From Rattus norvegicus (taxonomy: Eukaryota > Chordata > Mammalia > Rodentia > Muridae): a stretch of 64,000 nt of DNA. Within the stretch, counting starts at the first letter, position 1; each line of letters opens with the position of its first letter. The stretch lies in assembly GCF_036323735.1 (NCBI RefSeq), contig NC_086036.1:42407550-42471549 (forward strand), written 5' to 3'. The translations under genes were made by a program, and so were the position numbers. The notes beneath the pieces were generated by a model. It did no database searches, was not told where the DNA came from, and saw only the letters and a list, made by a program, of their open reading frames with translations. Below, in pieces: positions 43,068-54,443 of this stretch.

Positions 43068-45669
43068 CAAATATGAAATAGTCATTGTGCAAAATATAGG
43101 GAAGGAGACCAGGTGGTAGATTCTATGCTTAAAACCCATGCTCTATGTATTTTGTACCTATGGATTGGCTTAATAAGTTTGTTTTATAATATTATTCCGT
43201 TTTTATATAAACTTTTTTTTTCAGGCTATCCATGCCAGTGCACAATCTGATTTCAGAAATCAGACTTCATAGATTCAAAGTAGTGGTGATATTGACAATG
43301 GGGAGCAGACAGGGAACAATGACTAGATTGATGGAGCCAGTGCTAACTGCACATGCCTTCTGCATCTTCATTTATTTCAGTCCTCCGAGTCACCTCATGA
43401 AACAGATTTTATTGTTATCTCTCTCTTTTTTAAACCATCACTGAAATTACCTTATGTTGCTTGCCCTGGGATACAATCTGAAATGGGCTTCAAGGTGATT
43501 CTAAGGCAGGCAGTCCATTCTGCTGGGAGATATGTACTTGGTGTTTGTCTCTGCAGAAGAGTCTCGCTTTGGTAGAGTCAGCCTGGATTGATTGGTGACA
43601 TGGGAGTGATTCAGCCAATAGAAACTTCGGAGTGGTTGAAAATGTCCCGGTTGGTGACAGATGTTGTTGAACATCAAAAAACTTCTAGATTGCTTGCTTC
43701 ATTGGCCAAACTCATTTTTGGGAAGACGCTGATTCACCAGCACAGTTGTTTTGCATTCTGGCCAGATGCATGTTCAGTCCTTGAGAATGCTTCCTTTCAG
43801 TTCAGTCTCTCGCAGAGAATTGACAAGTGAGTTTTTATAAAAAGCATAAATAAACACACAAAAACAAACAAATAAATAAAAATGAAAGTGGAAGGTAGGG
43901 CAGGGGTCAGACACTGATCTTGTTCACAAAGGAGCTGAGGCTCTGCCACTCACAGAAAGTATCCGGAAATAGCTTGTTGCTTTGTTTTGGGGCAACAAAA
44001 AACTCACTTGTTGTCCAACTTTTGCCAAATGACACTTTGACATTTGCATAGCCAGGAAGTGCTTGAAAAGAAAGCCCCAACATTTCCCAGTATTATTTTT
44101 GTGTAATTATGAGTAAAATTTATTTTTAGTTTTCTAGCAGTAATTATTTATCACAGCTCTAATTTTAGCTCTGTAAATAAAGCTCTAATTCCTGGTAACC
44201 TGGAATGGAAATCAGTCTACATACTAACTCCTGGAAGACAGTACATTTCCTCATGTTTTGACGAGACAAACTTCAGGATTCTTGGGTGACGATGAATTAA
44301 TTCTTCATGGAAAAGCATCTCAATGGGAACATAATGCAGGAAAGATTACTCACTATGACCCAACATTACATGCAAAGATTTTCTTTGTCTTAACTCATTT
44401 AAAACACACTAAGCTTGGGAATATGTATGGAATCATAAAAAGAAGAAAATCTACTTTGCTCTAGCAGATTAGCAGAATAAAACCATGTACACGTTGTTTT
44501 GAGTGTAAGCCTTGCTGGGCTACACACCAGCTCTTGTTCTGTTATAACCCACTAGGCACATTTCAGCTTTGAGTCAAGCAAAATTTCATTAGGGTGATAT
44601 TGCAGTGTGCCAATGTGTCTGCATATGGCTTTGCTAGTATTCTTAAATGTTAGGAACCCTATTCTGTTGGTGGTATTTCTCTTTCATGGAATTTTATTAG
44701 GGTTTGCCTGAGAAGAGAGGACTTGGGTAAAATCAAATTGTTTGTCATGTCTGCTATGCACCTGTGTTGTGACAAGCTTTCAGAGGCCGGATTCAGAAAT
44801 AAACCAGCTCTGTTCTCGTCCCTCCAGATTATCATACCAGAAAAGTCATAAATGAAAGACCTATTTGGCAAAGCAGGAAAAAAAAAAGAAAAGGGCATCT
44901 TAAAATATTCATAGTCATTTTAAGCCTAGTCTGCTTTCTGCATAGTTTTGTGTTTGAAAGATGGACTTCTTGTCTACAGTCAGCAACCGATATGTCAGTG
45001 AATTAACTGTTATTGACCTCTACCTTAGGAACTTTCAAAATTGAATATTTCATATTTTATTCCCTTGGTAAGTTAGATGGTAAAAACAAAAATGCTTTTC
45101 TGACTTGATGTGTTGCATAAGTTAACAGAGAGAGCACTAATTGACTTATCAGCAATAAATAGTCTTTCCATTTGTAGCAAATGTAAATTTCACATTCAAA
45201 GAATTCGATGCAAGAATTTAATGTGATTAAATATACCTCAGAAATGTGGGGCTTCGACGTGTAATATTTTTGTGGATTAAAACAAGACGAGTTTAAAGCT
45301 GAGACAAAGTAAAGCCCTTGGTAATTCCGTCCATGCTTTGTTCCTCTCCTGTCATGTGTATGGTTTTGTGTACTGGTTGAACAGGAGAGGTGATTATCTC
45401 TTCAGCATGTGACCCTCAAAGTTTCAAGCATACACAGTTTTTTCTCAAGTCTCTGAGGTCAGAGAGACATGCCCTCCAGTCAATAGGTGACTGAAGCTTG
45501 GACTTGGTGTGGTGGGGGAGCCTGTCAAGCCTCTTCATCTACTTCTGTGCCCACTTGGATGCTGGCAGGCCACAGTTCCATGCTGGCTATTGACTGGAGG
45601 CTTTAGTTTCTCTATCACATAGATTGCCCCAGAGGCTGCTCACACAACTACCTTCCTTCCTGAGATGTG
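43068..45669. other. Long unassigned stretch
   Basis: About 2.6 kb with no recognised SINE, LINE, LTR or gene. A short A-rich (AAAC/AAAT) run lies at 43847-43880. Open frames at 43232-43444, 43588-43830 and 44659-44898 carry no signature. Confidence 0.45.
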
Positions 45670-45800
45670 GGGGATGGAGGGATGAAGGGCAGGAAGGGAG
45701 GTGGGAGGGAGGGAGGATGAGAGGGAGGCAGTGGGGGGAGAGAGAGGAAGGGGGAGGGAGGAAGGGAGAGGGAGGGAGAAAGAGAGAGAAAAAGAGTGCG
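45670..45800 (+). repeat. (GGGA)n/(GA)n polypurine tract
   Basis: Over 100 bp of nearly pure purines (GGGAGGGAGG, GAGAGAGAGG). Triplex- and quadruplex-prone. Confidence 0.93.
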
Positions 45801-45825
45801 ATCAGTGTAGAAGCAGCAATCCTTT

Positions 45826-45890
45826 GCAACTAATTAATAGTTAATAACTAATTAATAGTTATTAATAATTATTTAATGACTAATAATGAC
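45826..45890 (+). repeat. AT-rich direct and inverted repeat patch
   Basis: ACTAATTAATAGTTA occurs twice in tandem (offset about 18 bp). TTAATTAGT/ACTAATTAA are mutual reverse complements, so hairpins are possible. Confidence 0.8.
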
Positions 45891-47800
45891 TGATCTTAAA
45901 AGGGACATAATCTCTTTTGTCTCATATTCTTTTGGTAACAGAATCCAAACTGTTACAAAGCAGCAGAAAACTACACAGGATGGGTAGGGACTGATGGTGT
46001 CCACTATCATGACCAATTGCCGTAGTCATAGTATACTTTAGACTATAAAACTTTCCAACTTATGTTGACAAAATATAAGGTTACAAAAAAAAGAAGGAGG
46101 ATGGTAAACACTATTCCCTCCTAGTGGCTTTATTGGTGAGTATAATATTCAATATTTTTGAAATAATAAAATAATGTTTTATTATACTTGAAGTCTGATG
46201 GTTTTGAAAAGAGGACTAAGTTTTACTAAACTAAAAATTGACAGAATACCACAAAAATTTAATTTAAAGCTCATTGCTGACATTCGGGTAACATCAATGT
46301 TCAGTGGTATGGTGTCTTCATAGAGTGCATGTACATTTAAAAGAGTCCTCCTATATCTCGAAACTCATCAACTGTAATATGAGAAATTGAGGCCTATCTA
46401 GTATTTATAGTTTTAGAGGTATGACTTTTTCTCAAAATGTCTCTAATATGCTATGATTACATTTGAATATAAATACAGATAGCCCCTTTGTTCTGAAACT
46501 GTGTTTAGCTCATCTGATGAGAGAAGTTGCTTAGAACTCTAGTGTCCCAATTATGCTCTAAACAGCAGAAGAAAGAATGTGTAATAATGGGTTCTGACAC
46601 ATACTGCATTCTATTAGCTACTTTATTAATTAACTTATTATTTAATTGATTGATTAATTTATTTGTTAATAAAACCACAGTCTTTTGGAATATGCTTTCT
46701 AGATGGGCCCTGGGAGAAGCAGAATGCCAGAGAAATGAGATCAAGTTAGGACGCTAAGAATACTTCAGAGCCCTAAGGAATAAAAGAGGGAGTGTATTCT
46801 CGGGCATAAGAAGATCATATTCAGCTTAGTTTCTGTTTCTTTGTTTTCTCTTTGAAGGTTCTAAAGGAGCTTGACACTGGGGAGGAGCTCAAATGAGGAT
46901 TTGCGGTGATAGGGAAAGGTTCCTGACTCGACACCTCAGATGTGAGGTTAAGCAGTAATGGGAGTTTTACCAAGCGCTTTTGACAGATGATCACAGTTTC
47001 TCCAGTGGTGCACTCTGTCCAGACTTTAGAGGATAGATGTGGTACTGGGACATGCTTAACCTCCTTAACAGGAGTCACCCCTCTCTTAGTGCTCTCGCTC
47101 CTTCTGTGTAGAGGGTGTGCAGAGTTCAGTATTGCTGGATGGACTGGTCAGGCAGGGCTGTTCTGTACCAGGTTCCTTCCTAGAGGCTTAAGGCTGATCA
47201 CAATGACAGTGGTCCGGCCCTCTGCTTCTGCACTCTCAATTTCTAGAAAGGCTTCCTGTGTTCACCTCTAGTCTCCGGTCATATTAGCTGACGGTTAGAT
47301 GCCGCCTTTACTCACTGGCAGAGTCAGCTCCCGGATTTTTGAGCTTCTTAGGGACCAGCACAGAATCCAAATACACATTAACTATAAAAATAGAAATTTA
47401 TTTAGAATATAAAAGAAAGTATACATTGAAATGATCTGTTCAGTTTCACAAAAAATGCAAAGCCAGGAAACAAACAAAAAACAAACGAAAACGTACATAT
47501 CGAAACAAAGAACAATCATTCCGAGGGAAATCCCAAGTCCTGGGGTTGATTAGTAATAAGTACACCCAGTGGTTGTCAACCACACTAAGCCTGAGCTAAA
47601 GGATTCCTGACCCAACCTCATCCTGTCAAATACTCACAGTGTACTCAGGTATTCTAGAACCTCCTATGCAAGGAGAAATGAATGGTAAATCAGTGCTGGA
47701 GTGCTACAGTTTCATCTATGGCAGTTAAAACACCTCTGTTTTTCCAAGGTCTAAAACACAAGACCCCATGCTTGGGACTCTCCTTAGGGTCTCTGGAAAG
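45891..47800. other. Unassigned, partly AT-rich
   Basis: No mobile element is recognised. An AT-only patch lies at 46618-46675. An A-rich (CAAACAAAAAACAAACGAAAA) patch lies at about 47468-47492. Confidence 0.45.
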
Positions 47801-50063
47801 TAAAGGACTTTGAAGTTAAGTTTGATTAACTTTGCTGGGAAACCATCTCTGATCCTTCCCTTGAAACGGGTATTCTGAAATGTGCTGACTGGATGCCCAT
47901 ATTGTCCTGGCTTTTAACTTGTGTCGTCTGAACTACAAACTATTACAACCTTGGAACTCTGGGAGGGAGGCATGATGCCCTAAGTGCCTGCTCAGCTGAC
48001 TCAGAGGCCACACACTTTTCTCTGTTGAATTCAGGATTTAGAAATTCCTGTGTTTTGCAAAGGAAAAGAAACCATGAGCGGCAATTTGGGCCACGCTGTA
48101 CCGATCCTTACTGCTTTTTCTTTAGTATATATTGAACCCTGAAAGGAAGCTTAACCCAGTGCTTGCTTGCTATCTACTCACACCCGTGGAGCTGACTTCA
48201 GGGTATTTTTATTCTCTAAGGCAGGACTGAGAACAGTCAGAAAAGGAGACCCTTAACATAGCATTTTGACTTTTAAGAAACTGGGTCTGACTCATCTCTG
48301 CCTTCATCCTGAACATTTCTTTCTGAGTCCGTGTGAATTGACCGTGCACCTTGCAGGGTAATGAATATTCCCAGTTAGATTTTAGTCTACTCCATCAAAA
48401 GCATTCATTAGCATAAGGGATTTGTTTGCCCAACCCCCCACCCTGGGGAGAGTTGTGCAAACTTCAGTTAGTCGTGACAGGACAAGTCCAGAGCTCTAGG
48501 GATGCTGGTTTTTCAGGCTATCACATTCCTGGGTAACTAACTTCAACTAATTATCATCCTCACTAATCTAACGCAGCACAAAGGCTTAGCCATTCAGGGA
48601 GCCGCAGTTCAGAGTCCATTCTGATTTTTATTTCAGATTCCCCTCCTCCCTTTTATTAATCAATTCATGGGTGAAGAAAAGTCTAATCTTTCTTGTCCAG
48701 CTCTGCACTTTCAGTCCACATTGGCAAGGTTTTCTTATCCATCCTGGTGGGAGATTTGGGCAAAAGTCAGACCCCCTTCAGTGCAGAACACCTGACTGAA
48801 CTTGGAAGGAAAAATAGGTAATGTGACCAATTTAACCAGTGGGCTGGGGATATTTCTGTTTTCCTGAGACTGTTTTTTTCTTTTCCTATTTTTTCTTTCA
48901 AGCTCTCCTGTGCCATATAACTCCAAGTACAATCATGCACAACTTAGGTATATGTTTAATTCAAAAGCATTCTGTGGAGAGATCAAACTGAAATTTCCTC
49001 TTAAATAGACCTATTCATTCAATGCTTGGAGGCTGGCCAGGAATGAACTCCAAATGTGAGACTCTGCATCAGCAACTGGAAGCCCACACTCCACGTGACC
49101 ACAACCTGTGCTTCCAAACGACCAATCGAGCGAGCTTCAAATGCTCTCAAGCTGTGATTAGGCTCATAGGGAGGGATAAACAGAGGCCCCAAACTGTGCA
49201 CCGAATATATAAGTCATCAAAGCAATTTTAAAATCAATTCAACCTTTGACAAGCAGCCAATGCCGTTCCCCTGTGATTTGAGTGACATGCTCAGGCTTCT
49301 ACATTGAGTGAAATTGGACAGCAGTGCCTCTATGCATGTTAGAACCTATGAAGGACCCTCCCTCCTCCTCAGTCCCCACCCCAAGGAAAAGCATCACAGG
49401 TGTTACAATGGTGTCTCTGTGAGGTCATTAACACATGGACAACACTCAATTGTGAGGGCATTGATGAAGATTCCAGTGACTAGGCAAAGGAACCCAAGAC
49501 AGGAGACCTCATAGCACAGCCTTATCCATAGCCCTGAGATTAATCAACTTGGACTCTAGAGATGACTGAAAACAGGCTTCGTCTAAGGATGGGTGGCTTG
49601 TTATTTAGGGGAAAGAGGGCCAGGATAGGGGTAGATTGATAGTCAGAGACTAACAGAGTTAAGCAAGCCCTCCTATTTAAGACAGAATTTAAGACAGAAT
49701 CCTATTTCCCATTGATATCTTTCTTTATATCCATACCAGCCCCACCCCGTTCCACCCTGTCCCTGCCATCCACCTCTTTTGTTATTCTAAAAAGTGTTCT
49801 CCACTCTTCAAGACACAGAGAAAAGCTGGTGGGCAAATGGAACAGAGGATTGGCTCTGAGGCTCTGCTTTGTAGTCTGGTTTCTAGCTGTGGTTGGTTAC
49901 TCGCGCTTTGCTCACTGGAACTGTAGAAATAACTGCTGGTGTCTCTTCTTCGTGACTCAGGAGAGACAAGTGAGCCACCGCTGCAATTCTGATGCTAAGC
50001 TACAGTCTCACCTTCAGGGGCTCAAAGCCACATTGTCTCCCTGACCTTGGCTTCCCTTTCCCT
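47801..50063. other. Long unassigned stretch
   Basis: About 2.2 kb with no recognised element. The 49712-50044 forward frame (110 codons) has no signature. The lack of SINEs from about 43.1 to 51.8 kb is the longest such gap in the window. Confidence 0.45.
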
Positions 50064-50342
50064 TCAGTGTGAATTTATCACCTGCTTGAGCTCTTTTGCC
50101 ACCATCTTCTCCTGGCTTTGTAGCAGCCTCCCTCTCTTCTTTTTCCATTCAGGATTCCAGTCATAATAGGCACTGTTAGTTCTCTCCTGGACCATCATGA
50201 TATTCCCAGTTCTCATGCTCCAAGACAAGATGAGAATCAGAGAGGTACCACACAGCAAGGCTCCACACACAATATAATAGAGACTTTGTTCTGTGTTCTG
50301 CTCAGCTCTCCCCATTGGACAGAGTGCCGTACATTCCTGCAC
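50064..50342 (-). other. Exon-like open frame with a membrane segment, gene unknown
   Basis: On the minus strand a CTGATTCTTTCTCCAG acceptor precedes an open frame from GTGCAGGAATG (50342) to a TGA at 50066-50064, 92 codons. It encodes a short Cys-containing segment (QECTALCPMG), one hydrophobic stretch of about 20 residues (YYIVCGALLCGTSLILILSW) and a charged tail with KKKRGR. This would suit the terminal exon of a single-pass membrane protein. I cannot name a family. A forward frame (50286-50618, 110 codons) overlaps it, showing that the region is simply stop-poor. No AATAAA was confirmed downstream and no partner exon was found. Confidence 0.3.
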
Positions 50343-51811
50343 CTGGAGAAAGAATCAGTAATATTGCAAAAGATGCTGGAGCAAAGCCCAGGTAAAGTTT
50401 TGCTGAAGATGAAGAGCACAAACATGGTTTGGTTGCTTTCTTCTGAAGATGAGAAAAACATTCTCAGGAAAGGCAAAGTCATGGAGTACTCTATTGATTT
50501 TCTCCACAGACGTGAGGACCAGACTAGGACAAGCTTTGAGGAGATGATCCATCTAAGTTCAGATGGTGTCAATCTCCTGATGAATGCACAAATCCTTTCA
50601 GAACTCGTAAGGCCCTAAGGGAGCTGCCCATCTTTCTAATCTCGACACAGAGTACTTTATTCTCCTGTTATTTTGGGTCCATACATAAGATAACATCAAG
50701 GAACTATCTCTTCTGCCCAGCCTTCTCTTCTCGTGTTTCTCAGTCTATTTCTTGACATTTAATTTTTAGTTGAACTACTTATTCCTTAATTAATTGGCAT
50801 TGTTTTCTCTATTTTTTTCCTGTACAATTATATCTGTGTGAAACTTATATTTTGATTGTGTCACTCTATGTTTATCATCCACTGGTCAGGCAAGTGCTGT
50901 TACAGCCAGAAGCTGTCATCTTCATCATGGTATTGACAACATCTAAAGCAGTGGCCAGGAACACCCAGCTGAGAGATAGAAAATGTACAGGACCTCATGG
51001 ATGAACCGACAGGTGTTCTTTTGCAGAAACGTTCTTGGGAAACAACACATTCTATCTGCAATCATAAATGAAAATTACTACAGAATGAGGAGATTTAGGG
51101 AATTCATTCAGGTAGTTGCTAAGACTGTATAAGACTGAGTTATTATAGAGGATCTGATACTAATGGAAAAATTGTTCCTGATATAACCAGAACTTTGATG
51201 TTGGGGGAATGTCATGCTACCTCTTTAGAGGTAATTATACAAAATAAGAGAAAGTGAAAGAAATTAGAGACCTGGGAACCTAGCAAATCTCCTTTCTTCT
51301 AACTGTTCATATCCTAGTCACTATATTTGAGGTTTCTATTTCCTCCCTTTTTTTTGAGCCTTTTTTTTTTTTTTGCACATAGCAACACAATCTGAAAATT
51401 TCCCCAAGTATCATGAGTCTCATGCCCCTGCTCCAAATTGGCTCTCATTTCTTTCCTCCACTGTAAGTCAGAATGGTGATTTTGAATCTCAACAGGTCTG
51501 ATCATGACAATGGTAATTCTTCTGGGGAAAAAAAAAATCCTCCAAGAGTTTTCACTGTCCTTCCCATAAGGGCCAACCTCTGAAGCATAGCCTGCAAGGC
51601 CCAGCCTGATGTTGCTTGGCCAACTCCTCTCCATTCATCTTCACCACACCCCACCTTTCATGCTTCAAAGCAGCCACATAGTTACAAATTCATTTCTCTA
51701 AACCGCCATGATCTCATTTGTCAAAGGGATGCTTTATGGATAACGCCCTTTGCCTGCAGCTCCCACTCGTGTCAGAACTCAGCTTTTCTGCCTTGCCAGT
51801 CTCTGGTTGAA
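50343..51811. other. Unassigned non-coding sequence
   Basis: No repeat is recognised apart from T runs at 51349-51374 and an A9 run at 51529-51537. Open frames on both strands at 50237-50618 compete with each other. Confidence 0.4.
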
Positions 51812-52215
51812 CACTGTCCTTAGTCATTTTCTTTTGTCTCTGCGACAAAGTACCTGAGAAAAACAACTTCCTGGAGGAATGATTTATTTTGATTAACAAT
51901 CTCAGAGCTTTCAGTCTATGACTGGCTAGATCTGGGGCCTGGCAGAAGAATTTGGTGGGAAAGAGCTGTTTATCTGAGGGCATCCAGGAGGGAGGGAGGG
52001 AAGAAGGGAAGGAGAGAGGGAGGAAGGGGGAGGGGGAGGGGTAGAGTCCCAGAATATACCTCAAGCATCATGTTTCCTCCATCTTCGCCTTACCTCTCTA
52101 GCTCAATCGGTGTGAATTGAACAGTAGATTAACTCACGAAGGACATTAGTGCTCTTACTATCCAGTCAACTCCCAGTAGCACCTCACCAGGGGATCAGAC
52201 CTACAGTGAAGGAAA
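51812..52215 (-). mobile_element. LTR-like interspersed repeat (MaLR-type), copy 5, antisense
   Basis: GTCTCTGCGACAAAGTACC, TGAGAAAAACAACTTCC, GGAATGATTTATTTTGATTA and CTTTCAGTCTATGACTGGC are the reversed 3' end of the old family seen at 38555. It contains a purine tract at 51988-52042. Confidence 0.5.
51988..52042 (+). repeat. (GGGA)n/(GGAA)n polypurine tract
   Basis: GGGAGGGAGGGAAGAAGGG continuing to GGGGGAGGGGGAGGGG. Nearly all purine. Confidence 0.92.
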
Positions 52216-52236
52216 TTTTTGACAACACTTTTTTTC

Positions 52237-52320
52237 CTTTTCTTTTCCTTTTCCTTCTTTTTCTTCCTTCCTTCCTTCCTCCCTCCCTTCCTTCCTTCCT
52301 TCCTTCCTTCTTTCCTTCAT
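52237..52320 (+). repeat. (CTTC)n polypyrimidine tract
   Basis: TTTTCCTTTTC blocks, then CTTCCTTCCTTCC with CCCTCCC interruptions. Immediately followed by a reversed B3. Confidence 0.95.
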
Positions 52321-52324
52321 GTTT

Positions 52325-52456
52325 TATCTGTGTGTCTGTATGAGGGAGTCAGATCTCCTGGAATTAGAGTTACAGACATGAATGAGCTGCCATGTGGGTG
52401 TTGGGAACTGAACCCGGATCCTCTGGAAGAACTACTGACCTGTGTCTTCAGCCCCC
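52325..52456 (-). repeat. B3 SINE, antisense, 3' part replaced by (CTTC)n
   Basis: TGTGTGTCTGTATGAGGGAG, CTGGAATTAGAGTTACAGAC, GTTGGGAACTGAACCC and TGTCTTCAGCCCCC are the reversed B3 body and head. Confidence 0.85.
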
Positions 52457-54443
52457 AAGGAACACTTTGAAGAGATGCCCACCCTTTATAGCTCAGGCTT
52501 TCACAGCTGTCCCATTTTAGATTTTAAATTTCAAATGTGGGAATAATGTAATACAACACTTTACTAGTCTAAAAACCCAGGTAGTTCAAGTCTTGGCCAC
52601 TACAAAATTTTTTTCTAAGCAGCACAGATGTTTAAACAGCACAGCTTTTGCCTTGAAGAACTGGGAGCTAACAAAAGCTCAAGTGCAATAGGAAGGTAAG
52701 AAACTGCCTGAGGAATTTTGCTTGCCCCTAGTTCTTTGAGCATGCAGTTTTGGTTGTTTTAATGGCTATTGATTAGATAAAACGAGTGATTACTCTCTGG
52801 GACTCCCGAGAATCTAAGCATATCCCAGTGATGAACTTTTACTCATAGCTTCAGGTACTGTCTTACATGGTTTTGTTAAGATTGTGACTGTGCATGCGAT
52901 GCTCAAAGAAATGACAGAATTGTCTGTGTGTGCAGGGCACAACTTCATGTTTTAAGAGGAAACCAAGACAGAGACTACTCTTCAATCCAGACTATTGAGT
53001 TCTGGGATTTATTACACAGACCTGTTGCATTAATGAGAAATGCAAACACTCACCTCCTCAGCTGAGGCTTTGGGCTAATCCAACAATGGAAGCAGCAGGG
53101 GGAAGGCCAAGAAAATATTTGCTCAAACTCTAATCTATTTAAAGAGATGTTTTCAAGACTTTGCTCTCTCTTGTCCACTTGACCCCAAGAGCCACAAAGA
53201 GGTCCTATTCTTTCCTACAATCTAAGAGAATGTAAGATCCTGTTCTCATCCAGAGAGAATAGATAGATGGGATGAAAGGCGGCCTTAGGCAAGGCCTGGG
53301 GAAGAGGCGCCTTCACAGTGGTTCTTATCAGCTTGAACCACCCTGTCTCCTAAGAACACAAACCAGGTGATGGCTTCTGGGAGGGGTTGGGGTGCCGAGC
53401 CCAGACTTAGCTTCCTTTAAAGGGCTGACCATTCGGACTTTGAGCATGCTCCAGTGAGTTATATGGGCACCACAAATAGGACTTGATTCTTTTTCTTCTT
53501 TTTCCCTTTTTAATTCCTCTTATTTTGTGGGAGGTCACTTGAGGGTTGAGGGTAAACTGGAGAGGGCTGAGAAGTGAATGTAATCAGGGTGCATTCTGTG
53601 AAAACTCCACATAACCAATAAGGTTATGTCAAATGAAATGGAACGAAACGAACAACAACAACCACCCCCCTGGTAGTCTGTTCAGAAACTCAGCATCATT
53701 TGACGAGAACTGAGGCCATTTTCCATGTCCGGAGCCTATAGCTGCATTGTGTGACACAGCCCACACACAGTCACATGTGTGCTCACATGGCTCCTGTTCT
53801 CGTTCTGTCATGCATCTGGAGGAAGGTGAAACACAGGGCCCTGAATGTGGTTCCCATCATGCGTGGAAGTGGATGGATTGTGCCCACCCCAGGGAGTTAC
53901 AGGACTCCCCTGAAGTGTTTCAAAGATAAAGTCATTCTTTTAAAACCAACTAGCACCAAGTGGCCCTGGAATTTTATGGTGACTTGTCATCTCCTCATAC
54001 GCTCCCTGCATAGATCAGCAATCTGGAAGTATCCATTCTTGTAATCTCTAGGTGCAAATCAGGAAAATGCCAATGGAAATACATCCCAACCCTAAACAGA
54101 GTCATTGATTAGTTCTGTTCTACTGAATGTAATAGCAGCAACTGACAATATCAACTAGTCCTCTTGGCAAACACATATATGGATCTTGTAGTGTGCCGGG
54201 CAGGCATTGCTCCAGGCACACTGGGCACATCAAATTAATCTTCATTGGAATACTTGGATTGCAACGACAATATTGGGGTAAAGGGGAAGTTGAGGGTCTT
54301 TTCTTGGAGTTCTTAGTCTCATTAATAAAAGAACTTAGGAATGGACTTAAATGGAAGTTCAAGAACAATTTTATTAGAGTTTAAAAGAAAAAAAAAAGAC
54401 AAAAAACCCAAGACAGCCAAGCTGTAAACCTCAGCAGCTTCCT
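52457..54443. other. Long unassigned stretch
   Basis: About 2 kb with no recognised element. Just left of the minisatellite (54340-54430) are CAATTTTATTAGAGTTTAAA and an A10 run, which look like an LTR- or retroposon-type 3' end. I cannot assign the family. Confidence 0.4.

Noticed and set aside
50286..50618. A 110-codon forward open frame overlapping the minus-strand candidate exon.
   Set aside because: No acceptor or domain. It shows that the interval is stop-poor on both strands. At most one can be real.
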